From Microbacter sp049976245 (GTDB taxonomy: Bacteria; Bacteroidota; Bacteroidia; Bacteroidales; Paludibacteraceae), in contig JBMFIQ010000004.1 in assembly GCA_049976245.1 (NCBI GenBank), forward strand, positions 29,496 through 93,495: a stretch of 64,000 nt of DNA. Reading direction: 5' to 3'. Below the pieces are notes generated by a model. The model was not told the DNA's origin, did not search any database, and saw nothing but the letters and a program-made list of their open reading frames with translations. The position numbers were made by a program, and so were the translations under genes. Below are positions 28,293 to 35,788 of the stretch, in pieces (within the stretch, counting starts at the first letter, position 1; each line of letters begins with the position of its first letter).

Positions 28293-29531
28293 CTACAAGA
28301 ACGGCGTCACCAACAACGAAAGTGACATGGCCACAAGAATGACCACCGTAAACCATCCAATATAGTTTACAACCGGTTTGTTGGTATATTCGCCCATCAA
28401 CTTTTTCTTGTTCACCAACAGAATCATGCTCACCAAAACCACCGGCAATAGAACGGCATTGATGACCTGAGTCCAGAGCGAAATGGCTATCAATGGAGCA
28501 TTGGGCATTAAAATGATGATCATGCCAAGCAATAAAATGCCGGTGTAAAGCACATAAAATTCTGGCGCTTCATCCCATTTCTTATCAATGCCGGCTTCAA
28601 AACCAAATGCTTCAGAAACATAAAATGCGGTAGCCAGGGGCAAAATAACTGCAGAAAAAATGGAGGCTATAAAAAATCCAAAAGCAAAAACCGCCGAAGC
28701 AAAATCTCCTGCCAAAGGCTTCAAAGCTAAAGCAGCATCTTTGGCATCGTTGATTTGAATGTGCTGTTCGAATAGCGTTGACGAACAAGCCACCATGATG
28801 AAAAATGCCACCACCACAGTAGCTAAACTGCCAATTAGAATATCGACCAATACAAATTTATATTGTGTAATTTTCAACTTTTTTTCAATCACCGACGATT
28901 GCATGTAAAACTGCATCCACGGAGCAATGGTAGTTCCCACAATACCGAGCACCATGGTCATCGAAGTGGTATTGAGCGACATTTCGGGTTTAATGATCGA
29001 TTTCCCGATGGCGCTCCAGTCGGGATGTCCCATGACTGCTGAAATAATGTACACTAAAAGCGAAGCGCTGAAGATAAGAAAAATTTTTTCAGCAAAGGTA
29101 TAATTCCCTTTTACGACCAAAATCCATACAATGAATCCCACCAAAGGAACAGAAATGTACTTACTGACTCCGAAAATTTCCAAACTACCGGCCACACCGG
29201 CAAATTCGGTTGTTGTATTCCCAATGTCGGCAATCAATAATCCCATGAAAATAAAAAAAGTCACTTTCACACCGGCATTCTCACGAATCAGCGTAGCCAG
29301 CCCTTTCCCTGTAACAATTCCCATTCGGGCATTCATTTCCTGCACAATAAAGAGCACAATAAACGACGGAATCAATGTCCAAATCAATTGATTTCCGTAA
29401 AGCGCACCGGCCACAGAATAAGTAGTGATGCCTCCGGCATCGTTATCAACACTTCCGGTAATGATTCCCGGCCCCAGAATAGCCAAAAAAATGGCAATAT
29501 TTTTGAAAAATGAATTTTTGCTATTTGTCAT
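28293..29531 (-). CDS. NRAMP-family carrier, probably Mg2+-type (NRMT-like)
   Basis: 412-residue integral membrane protein with about 11 hydrophobic segments and the NRAMP (SLC11) pattern starting GPGIITGSVDNDAGG. Canonical Mn/Fe carriers have DPGN in helix 1 and MPH in helix 6. Here the aligned stretches read DAGG (Asn to Gly) and IAPWMQF (Met to Ala, His to Trp). Loss of the soft-metal-binding Met is what I recall for NRAMP-related magnesium transporters, and the preceding gene encodes an MgtE-type Mg-sensing module. Mg2+ uptake is thus the best inference, though another divalent cation is possible. The start is preceded by a GGAGG motif, unusual in this phylum. Confidence 0.8.
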   Translation of the reverse strand: MTNSKNSFFKNIAIFLAILGPGIITGSVDNDAGGITTYSVAGALYGNQLIWTLIPSFIVLFIVQEMNARMGIVTGKGLATLIRENAGVKVTFFIFMGLLIADIGNTTTEFAGVAGSLEIFGVSKYISVPLVGFIVWILVVKGNYTFAEKIFLIFSASLLVYIISAVMGHPDWSAIGKSIIKPEMSLNTTSMTMVLGIVGTTIAPWMQFYMQSSVIEKKLKITQYKFVLVDILIGSLATVVVAFFIMVACSSTLFEQHIQINDAKDAALALKPLAGDFASAVFAFGFFIASIFSAVILPLATAFYVSEAFGFEAGIDKKWDEAPEFYVLYTGILLLGMIIILMPNAPLIAISLWTQVINAVLLPVVLVSMILLVNKKKLMGEYTNKPVVNYIGWFTVVILVAMSLSLLVTPFL

Positions 29532-29549
29532 GACACCTCATCCTCCATG

Positions 29550-30827
29550 TTAGATTGTTCTGCGTTTGTCCATTAAATCGTCCACCACGTCATCAATGAT
29601 CACCATTCCCTCCAATTCTTCATTGTCGTTGGTCACGGGAACGCCTAAAAGATTGTACTTCGAAACCAACTCGGAAATGGAATCCAGTTTGTCATAATCA
29701 TAAACCTGAAAAGGATGATCGTTCATGATATTTTTCAGCGGTGTATCAGGCGAAGAGATCAAAACATCGCGAATGGAGAAAGTTCCTACCAAGCGACGTT
29801 GTGAATCCAACACAAACAAGTTGTACAATTCAGCCATTTCAGGTTTTTCCTCACGAATGGTGTTTAGCACATCGCCCACAGTTTGATCTTCATTGAACGT
29901 CAACACGTTGGTTGTCATGATGCTGCCAACGGACGAATCAGGATATTGCAACAATTCCCTCACTTCATCGGAAACTTCAGGCTCCATTTCCTCAAGTAAC
30001 ATGGCAGCCCGATCATCTTCCAGGTTCTCCATCAAATCGGCAGCTTCGTTAGCCGGCATTTTTTCAAGCACATCAGCTGCTTTTTCAATCGAAAGACTTT
30101 CAATGATATGCACTTGTTCTTTGGTTTCCAATTCTTCAAGCACATCGGCAGCCGTTTCTTCATCCAACGCCGAAAAGACCGAAGTTTTTGAATCTTTTCC
30201 CAAATCCTCAATAATATCGGCCAAATCCGACGGGTGCAAGGTGTTCAATTTGGTAAAGGGAGTGCTTAACTTGATGTTAAGTGAAGAAAAATCAATGGCT
30301 TCCACATCGTCCCACAAAATAAATTTGGACGGGATTTTAATGTGAAAAGGCTGCAAGATGTTTTTGATCACTTTGAAAATACCAATCCGTCGCAACAAGC
30401 CTTCCAGCCCTACATCGACAGCCACCACAAAAGCACCTGACGACAAAGCAACCATCCGAACATCGTTCACACGAACCAACTTGCGACCGTTGATGTCAAC
30501 AATTTGTTTATCGAGAATGGTATCCTTCAACAAAAACGTGCTGTTCAAAACTTCATTCGGCACATCGGTCATGCTTTGACATTGCACTTTGTAACGTGTG
30601 TTGAACTTAACAATTTGAACGTTGATTAATGAAACATTCCGCACCGATTTGCCCTGCTTGATGCAAAAAGCAATAATTTTCGGGCGATGAGATTTTTCAA
30701 CGGCAGCTTGATTGCTCATGGGCAATTGAACATAAACATCCAAAATTTTGCCCAAAACATTTTCGCGGGCGTCAAATAATTTGCACCCGATCAGTCTGCT
30801 CAAATAAAAAGTGGTGAGAGAAGTCAT
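29550..30827 (-). CDS. MgtE_N-CBS protein without membrane domain, PRC-barrel-like N-terminus
   Basis: 425-residue soluble protein. Residues about 1-190 contain two PRC-barrel-like stretches (LIGCKLFDARENVLGKILDV; LDKQIVDINGRKLVRVNDV). Residues about 205-310 are the MgtE intracellular N domain of acidic helical repeats (LHPSDLADIIEDL, KAADVLEKMPANEAADLMEN). A CBS pair follows, starting PDSSVGSIMTTNVLTFNEDQ. The MgtE transmembrane channel is absent. In MgtE these domains bind Mg2+ and gate the pore; here they probably regulate the NRAMP carrier encoded 18 nt downstream. Start at 30827 chosen for the GAAGGAGG sequence 4 nt before it; an in-frame start at 30890 is possible but lies in the structured leader. 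Confidence 0.82.
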   Translation of the reverse strand: MTSLTTFYLSRLIGCKLFDARENVLGKILDVYVQLPMSNQAAVEKSHRPKIIAFCIKQGKSVRNVSLINVQIVKFNTRYKVQCQSMTDVPNEVLNSTFLLKDTILDKQIVDINGRKLVRVNDVRMVALSSGAFVVAVDVGLEGLLRRIGIFKVIKNILQPFHIKIPSKFILWDDVEAIDFSSLNIKLSTPFTKLNTLHPSDLADIIEDLGKDSKTSVFSALDEETAADVLEELETKEQVHIIESLSIEKAADVLEKMPANEAADLMENLEDDRAAMLLEEMEPEVSDEVRELLQYPDSSVGSIMTTNVLTFNEDQTVGDVLNTIREEKPEMAELYNLFVLDSQRRLVGTFSIRDVLISSPDTPLKNIMNDHPFQVYDYDKLDSISELVSKYNLLGVPVTNDNEELEGMVIIDDVVDDLMDKRRTI

Positions 30828-30830
30828 TTC

Positions 30831-30885
30831 GCCTCCTTCTTTTAGGGGTTTAGAAGGAAGCAAACGGACCGGCTTCCTTACTAAA
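30831..30885 (-). promoter_or_regulatory. Leader with two mutually exclusive hairpins over the ribosome-binding site
   Basis: On the minus strand AAGGAAGC (30872-30879) pairs with GCTTCCTT (30854-30861), extended by TTTAG/CTAAA, giving a stable hairpin that leaves the Shine-Dalgarno GAAGGAGG free. The same right arm GCTTCCTTC (30853-30861) can instead pair nine bases with GAAGGAGGC (30831-30839), hiding it. This is the layout of a translational switch. No known aptamer class was recognised. Confidence 0.45.
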
Positions 30886-30952
30886 CGCAAGTTAATACTA
30901 AATAATTCGCCGGACCATCATCCATGATGAGTTACATTTTAAAATTATGTTG

Positions 30953-30960
30953 CAAAGATA
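30953..30960 (-). promoter_or_regulatory. -7 box of the MgtE_N-CBS / NRAMP operon
   Basis: Minus strand TATCTTTG, an exact TAnnTTTG match. It implies a leader of about 120 nt containing the hairpins at 30831-30885. No clear -33 box. Between 30961 and 31011 I see nothing. Confidence 0.55.
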
Positions 30961-31011
30961 AGGCTATTTTTTTAATCCGTCAGTTAGAAATGGTTTTTAT
31001 AATTCAAATTA

Positions 31012-31093
31012 TTGTTAATGAGTAAAAACAACATCCTCCGTTTCAAAGTTAATTCCAAAAATAAAGGAAGATCGATTCAATAAATTAAATATC
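31012..31093. repeat. 82-bp direct repeat, copy 1 (left of assembly gap)
   Basis: Identical to 31098-31179. Begins TTGTTAATGAGTAAAAACAA and ends TTAAATATC directly at the N block. Most likely the overlapping end of one contig, duplicated in scaffolding and not a real tandem repeat. Confidence 0.9.
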
Positions 31094-31097
31094 NNNN
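31094..31097. other. Assembly gap (NNNN)
   Basis: Four undetermined bases between two identical 82-bp sequences. Distance and content across this point are unreliable; sequence could be missing, or the two copies could be one. Confidence 0.97.
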
Positions 31098-31179
31098 TTG
31101 TTAATGAGTAAAAACAACATCCTCCGTTTCAAAGTTAATTCCAAAAATAAAGGAAGATCGATTCAATAAATTAAATATC
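31098..31179. repeat. 82-bp direct repeat, copy 2 (right of assembly gap)
   Basis: Exact copy of 31012-31093, starting immediately after the N block and running into the 430-bp structured element. Confidence 0.9.
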
Positions 31180-31186
31180 AATAAGT

Positions 31187-31616
31187 TTATTCAACTTTCG
31201 CATTTTTATTACAAGGGGCTTCCGCCCCTTAACCCTGACTTCCTTTTTCCTCCCGCAAGCGGGATGTTCCACTTGACGCAAAAAGGAAGTAAAAAAGTCA
31301 AGACTGCGCCCGCCTCACTCGAAAAATGGTCGGGATGAAGGCTTAAATCGTCCAACTCGCTCCTTCGTCGCTCAAACAGGAACGATTTTTATAGCCTTCA
31401 TCCCTTATTTTTCGGCTCGCCGGACGAGGTCATCCCTTAATCAATGATCTTTTGTAAGAATCAACATTATTTCTTCTTCAACTAAAAATGCATCAATAGG
31501 ATAAGTCAATTATTTTTTTTCTTCAATATTAAAGTTTTAAGAAACTGATTATCAGATTAAATTCATCTAATCATACCTACAAATCAAATCATTATTTGCT
31601 TGCGAAAGTTGAATAA
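31187..31616. repeat. 430-bp non-coding element with terminal inverted repeats and nested hairpins
   Basis: Ends are a perfect 16-bp inverted repeat: TTATTCAACTTTCGCA (31187-31202) and its complement (31601-31616). Inside are AAGGGGC/GCCCCTT (31213-31230); ACTTCCTTTTT/AAAAAGGAAGT (31238-31248, 31280-31290) enclosing CCCGC-AA-GCGGG (31252-31263); and a long imperfect hairpin GGGATGAAGGCT/AGCCTTCATCCC (31332-31343, 31393-31404) continued inward by AAATCGT/ACGATTT. No ORF of note. GC-rich core in AT-rich flanks. Looks like a MITE-like or dispersed intergenic repeat; a transcribed RNA is also possible. 31617-31667 holds nothing recognised. Confidence 0.6.
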
Positions 31617-31667
31617 GTTTACAATAAATATTGCGCGCAAATAATGCCTTCCGTCACCGTTAAAAGA

Positions 31668-32441
31668 TCAGGCAATGTTTTCTCTGATTCGTTTCAAAAA
31701 CTGCTGAAGTTGTTCCGTGTCCTTTTGTTGCACCATATCAATTAACAACGAAAGTTGATTTCGAATTTCGAGCAATTGTTCTGGCGTATAAGGATTAAAC
31801 AAGATTTCGGTCAGCAAAAAGTCATCTTCCGAAAGCAACCCGTGCGCAATGCTCAAATGACGTTTGAAAGTCGTTCCGGGAGCTTCCTGATGTTTCATCA
31901 CCGAAGCAAAAACCAACGTGGATGCAAACGGAATAGCCAATGAATAGGCAGTCGTTTGATCATGTTCCTGAAAAGAATATTCGAAAATGGAGATTTTCAA
32001 CGAACTGTACAACTCTTTGAAAAAAAGTTTCCCCTGAGTATCGGACTCTGAAATGATGATGGCACTTTGTGAGGATAAATCGCTTAAACTGGCAAACGTT
32101 GGGCCAAACATGGGATGAGTCGATACAAATCGAAACCTGCTTTTAAAATAAAATTCCGGCAAACCCGTCTTCACCGAAGCAATGTCGGACAAGATACAAT
32201 CCGACGAAATGAAAGGAATAACCTGATGAAAAGCATCTAAGGTGTACTTGATGGTTGCCGCATTGATAATAAGTTCCGGATCAAATGATTTTACTTCTTC
32301 AATTTTCGACAAACGAATGGTGTTGTACACAAACCGCAATCGTTTCGGATCAACATCAAACATGGCCACTTCGTGCTGAAAACTCAACACATCGGCAAAA
32401 AAAGAACCCATCTTTCCGGCTCCAAGAATAAGAATGCGCAT
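31668..32441 (-). CDS. tyrA: Prephenate dehydrogenase
   Basis: 257-residue NAD(P)-dependent enzyme turning prephenate into 4-hydroxyphenylpyruvate for tyrosine. Rossmann motif ILGAGKMGSFFADVL; family signatures DIASVKTGLPEF and STHPMFGPTF; helical C-terminal dimerisation domain. Shorter than many TyrA proteins and without a C-terminal ACT domain, so feedback control by tyrosine through such a domain is not expected. Last gene of the Phe/Tyr operon, 18 bp after the DAHP synthase gene. Confidence 0.92.
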   Translation of the reverse strand: MRILILGAGKMGSFFADVLSFQHEVAMFDVDPKRLRFVYNTIRLSKIEEVKSFDPELIINAATIKYTLDAFHQVIPFISSDCILSDIASVKTGLPEFYFKSRFRFVSTHPMFGPTFASLSDLSSQSAIIISESDTQGKLFFKELYSSLKISIFEYSFQEHDQTTAYSLAIPFASTLVFASVMKHQEAPGTTFKRHLSIAHGLLSEDDFLLTEILFNPYTPEQLLEIRNQLSLLIDMVQQKDTEQLQQFLKRIRENIA

Positions 32442-32459
32442 GACTTTAATATTGAAAAT

Positions 32460-33527
32460 TTATGCCTCCTTGTTCATCAAATCCAACTGAACTCGAACAG
32501 ACTCTTCGTGAATGGCCTCTAAGATGTTTTTCATAAATTCACCGTTGATCCCAATCGATTGCGCTTGAGCCACCCTGTTTTGCAATATCTCATCGTAACG
32601 AACAGGCTGAAGAACAGGCATTCCGTGCTCTTTTTTGTAAATGCCTATTTCTCGTGAAATGCGGAATCGCTTGGCCAATATTTCCAACAATTGATTGTCC
32701 AATTCATCAATCTGGTGGCGCAGAATGGATAAATCCTCAGTGGTTTGATTCATTTTGCGAACCACTAAATGTTGCAGAATATGTTCCAACACATCCGGCG
32801 TAATTTGCTGATTCTTATCACTCCACGCTTCGTCTGGGTTGCAATGCGACTCAATGATCAAGCCTTCAAACTGCAAATCAAGCGCTTGTTGTGCAATCGA
32901 AGCAATCAACTCCCGACGCCCGCCAATATGACTTGGATCGCAAATAATGGGCATCTCCGGCATTCGACGACGCAGTTCGATGGGAATATGCCATTGTGGA
33001 ATGTTGCGGTACACCGTTTTATCGTATGTGCTAAATCCGCGATGAATCACAGCCATGCGCCGAATGCCGGCGTTGTAAACTCGTTCAACGGCGCCAATCC
33101 AAAGCTCCACATCGGGATTTACCGGATTTTTCACCAAAACAGGAATATCAACTCCTTGCAATGCATCGGCAATTTCCTGCACCGCAAATGGATTGGCCGT
33201 TGTTCGGGCTCCAATCCATAAAATGTCAATCCCAAATTTCAACGCCTCATACACATGCTTTGCGGTGGCCACTTCAATGGCTGTGAGCATGCCGGTTTCC
33301 TGTTTTACTTTTTTAAGCCACGGAAGCCCCACGCTACCAACTCCTTCAAAACCTCCCGGTTTCGTACGTGGTTTCCAAATACCGGCCCTGAAAATTTTAA
33401 TTCCTTTTTCAGCCAACTGATGAGCCGTCTTCAAAGTTTGTTCTTCCGTTTCGGCACTGCACGGACCGGCAATGACCAAAGGTCGGCCTTCATCGTTCAT
33501 TGATTCAAAAATAGGTTGTAAATCCAT
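32460..33527 (-). CDS. Bifunctional DAHP synthase / chorismate mutase
   Basis: 355 residues. The N-terminal about 255 are a type I-beta (KDO8P-synthase-like) 3-deoxy-7-phosphoheptulonate synthase with VIAGPCSAETEEQ, RAGIWKPRTKPGGFEGVG, WIGARTTANPFAVQEIA, LVKNPVNPD and PIICDPSHIGGRREL. The C-terminal about 90 residues are an AroQ-type chorismate mutase (RHQIDELDNQLLEILAKRF; ISREIGIYKKEHG). One protein thus covers the entry step of the shikimate pathway and the branch to prephenate. The C-terminal mutase probably also provides feedback inhibition by prephenate-type ligands, as known for such fusions. Lies 11 bp after the aminotransferase gene. Confidence 0.95.
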   Translation of the reverse strand: MDLQPIFESMNDEGRPLVIAGPCSAETEEQTLKTAHQLAEKGIKIFRAGIWKPRTKPGGFEGVGSVGLPWLKKVKQETGMLTAIEVATAKHVYEALKFGIDILWIGARTTANPFAVQEIADALQGVDIPVLVKNPVNPDVELWIGAVERVYNAGIRRMAVIHRGFSTYDKTVYRNIPQWHIPIELRRRMPEMPIICDPSHIGGRRELIASIAQQALDLQFEGLIIESHCNPDEAWSDKNQQITPDVLEHILQHLVVRKMNQTTEDLSILRHQIDELDNQLLEILAKRFRISREIGIYKKEHGMPVLQPVRYDEILQNRVAQAQSIGINGEFMKNILEAIHEESVRVQLDLMNKEA

Positions 33528-33538
33528 ATCTTTCAGTA

Positions 33539-34726
33539 TTAATTAAATTGTTTTTCTTTCTTCATTTTCAAAATTCGCGTCAACGCCTCTTTTAATTTTT
33601 CTTCCGTACTGCAAAGAGAAATTCGAATAAAACGATTCCCATTGCTCCCAAAAATAAAGCCCGGCGTAACAAACACATGAGCCTGATACAATATTTCGTC
33701 AGCCAACACGCCGGCATCCGTATAAATTTCAGGAATTTTTGCCCACAAAAACATGCCTGTCTGTTTCGGATCAAATGAACAATTCAATGCTTGTACAATG
33801 TTTTCGGCAATGATCCTTCGACGGGCATAAACTTCAAAGTTAAACATTCGATGCCATTCCGGATCATTATGTAAAGCCTCCACGGCGGCTATTTGCAAAG
33901 CATGAAACATACCCGAATCAATGTTGCTTTTGACACGCAAAACCCATTCAACAAACCGTGCATTACCAGCTAACATGCCAACCCGCCAACCTGACATGTT
34001 ATGGGATTTACTCATCGAATTCAATTCAAGACATCCTTCCATCGCTCCTTTACGCGACAGCATGCTTAACGGACGATCATTGAGAATAAAGCTGTACGGA
34101 TTATCGTTGCAAATCAAAATGCCGTGTCGTTTCCCGAAATCGATCAATCGATCAAACAAAATTTCATTGGCCGGAGCTCCAGTAGGCATGTTCGGATAAT
34201 TAACCCACATCAATTTGACATGCGTTAAATCCAATTTTTCCAAAGCATCAAAGTCAGGATACCAATGATTTTGCTCATCCAAATCATAATAGATCACCTC
34301 GGCCTCAACCAATTTACTGACGGAGGCGTAGGTTGGATAGCCCGGATTTGGCACCAATACACCATCGCCTGGGTTCAAAAAAGCAAGAGACACATGTAAA
34401 ATGCCCTCTTTGGATCCCATCAACGGTAAAATTTCCTGATCAGGATTTAATTTGACGCCGTACCATTGCCCATACCATTGTGCAAAGGCTTGCCGAAGTT
34501 CCGTGGTGCCATTGTAACTCTGATATCCGTGCACATTTGGTTTTTGAGCATCAGAAGTCAATGCGCTGATGGTGGCTTCGCTGGGAGGCAAATCAGGCAT
34601 TCCGATGCCTAAGCTGATGACATCTTTCCCTTCTTTGTTCATCTGAGCAATTTCTTTCAGTTTGGTCGAAAAATAATACTCCTGAACGGAAAGCAATCGA
34701 TTGGCAGGTTTAATGGAAGGTATCAT
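33539..34726 (-). CDS. Class I/II aminotransferase of the aromatic operon
   Basis: 395-residue fold-type I PLP enzyme. PLP lysine in SMSKSHNMSGWRVGMLAGN; other signatures are ISLGIGMPDLPPSE, VPNPGYPTYASVSKL, NYPNMPTGAPA and CNDNPYSFIL. The place in the operon between pheA and DAHP synthase suggests it makes phenylalanine and tyrosine from the phenyl- and hydroxyphenylpyruvate made by PheA and TyrA. Sequence alone does not exclude aspartate or other amino-donor specificities. Confidence 0.85.
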   Translation of the reverse strand: MIPSIKPANRLLSVQEYYFSTKLKEIAQMNKEGKDVISLGIGMPDLPPSEATISALTSDAQKPNVHGYQSYNGTTELRQAFAQWYGQWYGVKLNPDQEILPLMGSKEGILHVSLAFLNPGDGVLVPNPGYPTYASVSKLVEAEVIYYDLDEQNHWYPDFDALEKLDLTHVKLMWVNYPNMPTGAPANEILFDRLIDFGKRHGILICNDNPYSFILNDRPLSMLSRKGAMEGCLELNSMSKSHNMSGWRVGMLAGNARFVEWVLRVKSNIDSGMFHALQIAAVEALHNDPEWHRMFNFEVYARRRIIAENIVQALNCSFDPKQTGMFLWAKIPEIYTDAGVLADEILYQAHVFVTPGFIFGSNGNRFIRISLCSTEEKLKEALTRILKMKKEKQFN

Positions 34727-34763
34727 GTGAATAAATTAATTTAAAACGTTGATGATGAATCAC

Positions 34764-35609
34764 TCATTCAATGGTTTGTTGTCCCTCTTTGTATTCTCCT
34801 AATATTCTTAAATTCCGGGTTAACGGTAAAATAGCATCCAGCGATTGGCGGTAGCGAAGAACATCCTTAAAAGTTACATCAATGTAAAACAAATATTCCC
34901 ATTCACGTCCTACGACAGGCAATGATTGAATTTTGGTCAAATTGATGTTGTAAAATGACAAAATGGTCAACACCTTTGACAAACTTCCTTCTTCGTGAGG
35001 AAGAGAAAAAACCAATGAAGCTTTGTCAGGCTGCACATGTTCATTCAGCTGATTACGGTTATCTTCATTACCAATGATTAAGAAACGGGTAAAATTATGC
35101 TTGTTCGTTTCAATTCCTTCAGCCAAGATCTCCAATCCAAAAAGTTCAGCAGCATAACGACTGCAAATGGCAGCTTGTCTTTTAGCATGATGTTTGGCAA
35201 TGCGCAAACCTTCAGCCGCTGTATCTTCAGCTTCTATTAACTGAATATGAGGATATTGCACAAAATATTCTTCACATTGCATCAACGCCATGTAATGCGA
35301 GTGAACTTCACGTATGTCTTTGATGGTTTGACCGGGCAATGCGGCTAAATGATGTTTAATCCGTAATTTATGTTCGCCAATAATGGTCAATCTGCTTTCT
35401 CGCAATAAATTATAATTTGGCAAAAGGCTGCCTGCAATCGTATTCTCAATGGCCATAATGCCAATCATTGTCGAATCTTGAGCTAAAAGCGTGAAAATAT
35501 CTTTGAAAGTAGTGCAGGAAACGATTTCAATGTTTTCCTGGCCGAAATATTTTTGTGCTGCAATGTCGTGAAACGACCCGGCAATTCCCTGAATGGCTAT
35601 TTTTATCAT
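34764..35609 (-). CDS. pheA: Prephenate dehydratase with ACT domain
   Basis: 281-residue monofunctional prephenate dehydratase, giving phenylpyruvate. Catalytic domain: MIKIAIQGIAGSFHDIAA, GIMAIENTIAGSLLPNYNLL and HNFTRFLIIG (TRF motif). The C-terminal ACT domain starts LPHEEGSLSKVL. Its Phe-binding loop, ESRP in many enzymes, reads QSLP here, so feedback by phenylalanine may differ. The start at MIKIAIQG is chosen because the in-frame start at 35666 lies upstream of the attenuator terminator. First structural gene of the pheA-aminotransferase-DAHPS/CM-tyrA operon, controlled by the leader upstream. Confidence 0.96.
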   Translation of the reverse strand: MIKIAIQGIAGSFHDIAAQKYFGQENIEIVSCTTFKDIFTLLAQDSTMIGIMAIENTIAGSLLPNYNLLRESRLTIIGEHKLRIKHHLAALPGQTIKDIREVHSHYMALMQCEEYFVQYPHIQLIEAEDTAAEGLRIAKHHAKRQAAICSRYAAELFGLEILAEGIETNKHNFTRFLIIGNEDNRNQLNEHVQPDKASLVFSLPHEEGSLSKVLTILSFYNINLTKIQSLPVVGREWEYLFYIDVTFKDVLRYRQSLDAILPLTRNLRILGEYKEGQQTIE

Positions 35610-35624
35610 CTTTATCTGCGCATT

Positions 35625-35658
35625 AAAAAAAAATCCCGCTCTTTCCGGCGGGATTTTT
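35625..35658 (-). terminator. Attenuator terminator of the pheA operon
   Basis: On the minus strand AAAAATCCCGC (35658-35648) pairs with GCGGGATTTTT (35639-35629) in an 11-bp stem with an 8-nt loop. The sequence runs on into nine consecutive Ts (35633-35625). It lies between the leader ORF and pheA, only 15 nt before the pheA start, so it must be read through for the operon to be expressed. Confidence 0.88.
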
Positions 35659-35684
35659 GTGTTCAACCTAAAATTAATTACATA

Positions 35685-35762
35685 TCAAAAAGGCAACAAA
35701 CTCCCGCTCTTACTTTGGCTAAAGTAAAAGTAAAAAAAGTAATATGCAAAGGTTTGTGCCAT
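35685..35762 (-). CDS. Leader peptide of the pheA operon, Phe/Tyr-rich
   Basis: 25-codon ORF starting MAQTFAYYFFYFYFSQSKSG and ending in Phe and TGA. Residues 5-14 contain nine aromatic residues out of ten (five Phe, four Tyr). This is the hallmark of a ribosome-mediated attenuation leader: scarcity of charged tRNA-Phe or tRNA-Tyr stalls the ribosome here. Both amino acids are end products of the downstream operon. The ORF starts about 20 nt after the predicted transcription start and ends 27 nt before the terminator stem. Confidence 0.85.
   Translation of the reverse strand: MAQTFAYYFFYFYFSQSKSGSLLPF
35701..35730 (-). promoter_or_regulatory. 1:2 pause hairpin and antiterminator arm of the pheA leader
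   Basis: CTTTTACTTT (35730-35721) covers the late Phe/Tyr codons and pairs ten bases, one G-U, with AAAGTAAGAG (35716-35707) around an AGCC loop. Directly after it, GCGGGAG (35707-35701) can pair with TCCCGC (35653-35648), the left arm of the terminator, extended by TTTGT/ACAAA. So region 2 can choose between 1 (pause, then terminator) and 3 (antiterminator). Confidence 0.72.
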
Positions 35763-35788
35763 AAAACAAATTGTCACGTTTTCGGTTG

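Noticed and set aside
31012..31179. CRISPR or genuine tandem repeat
   Set aside because: Only two copies separated by Ns, with identity ending exactly at the gap; best explained by an assembly overlap.
31187..31616. Insertion sequence with transposase
   Set aside because: Inverted ends are present, but there is no transposase or other meaningful ORF inside, so it is listed only as a non-coding element.
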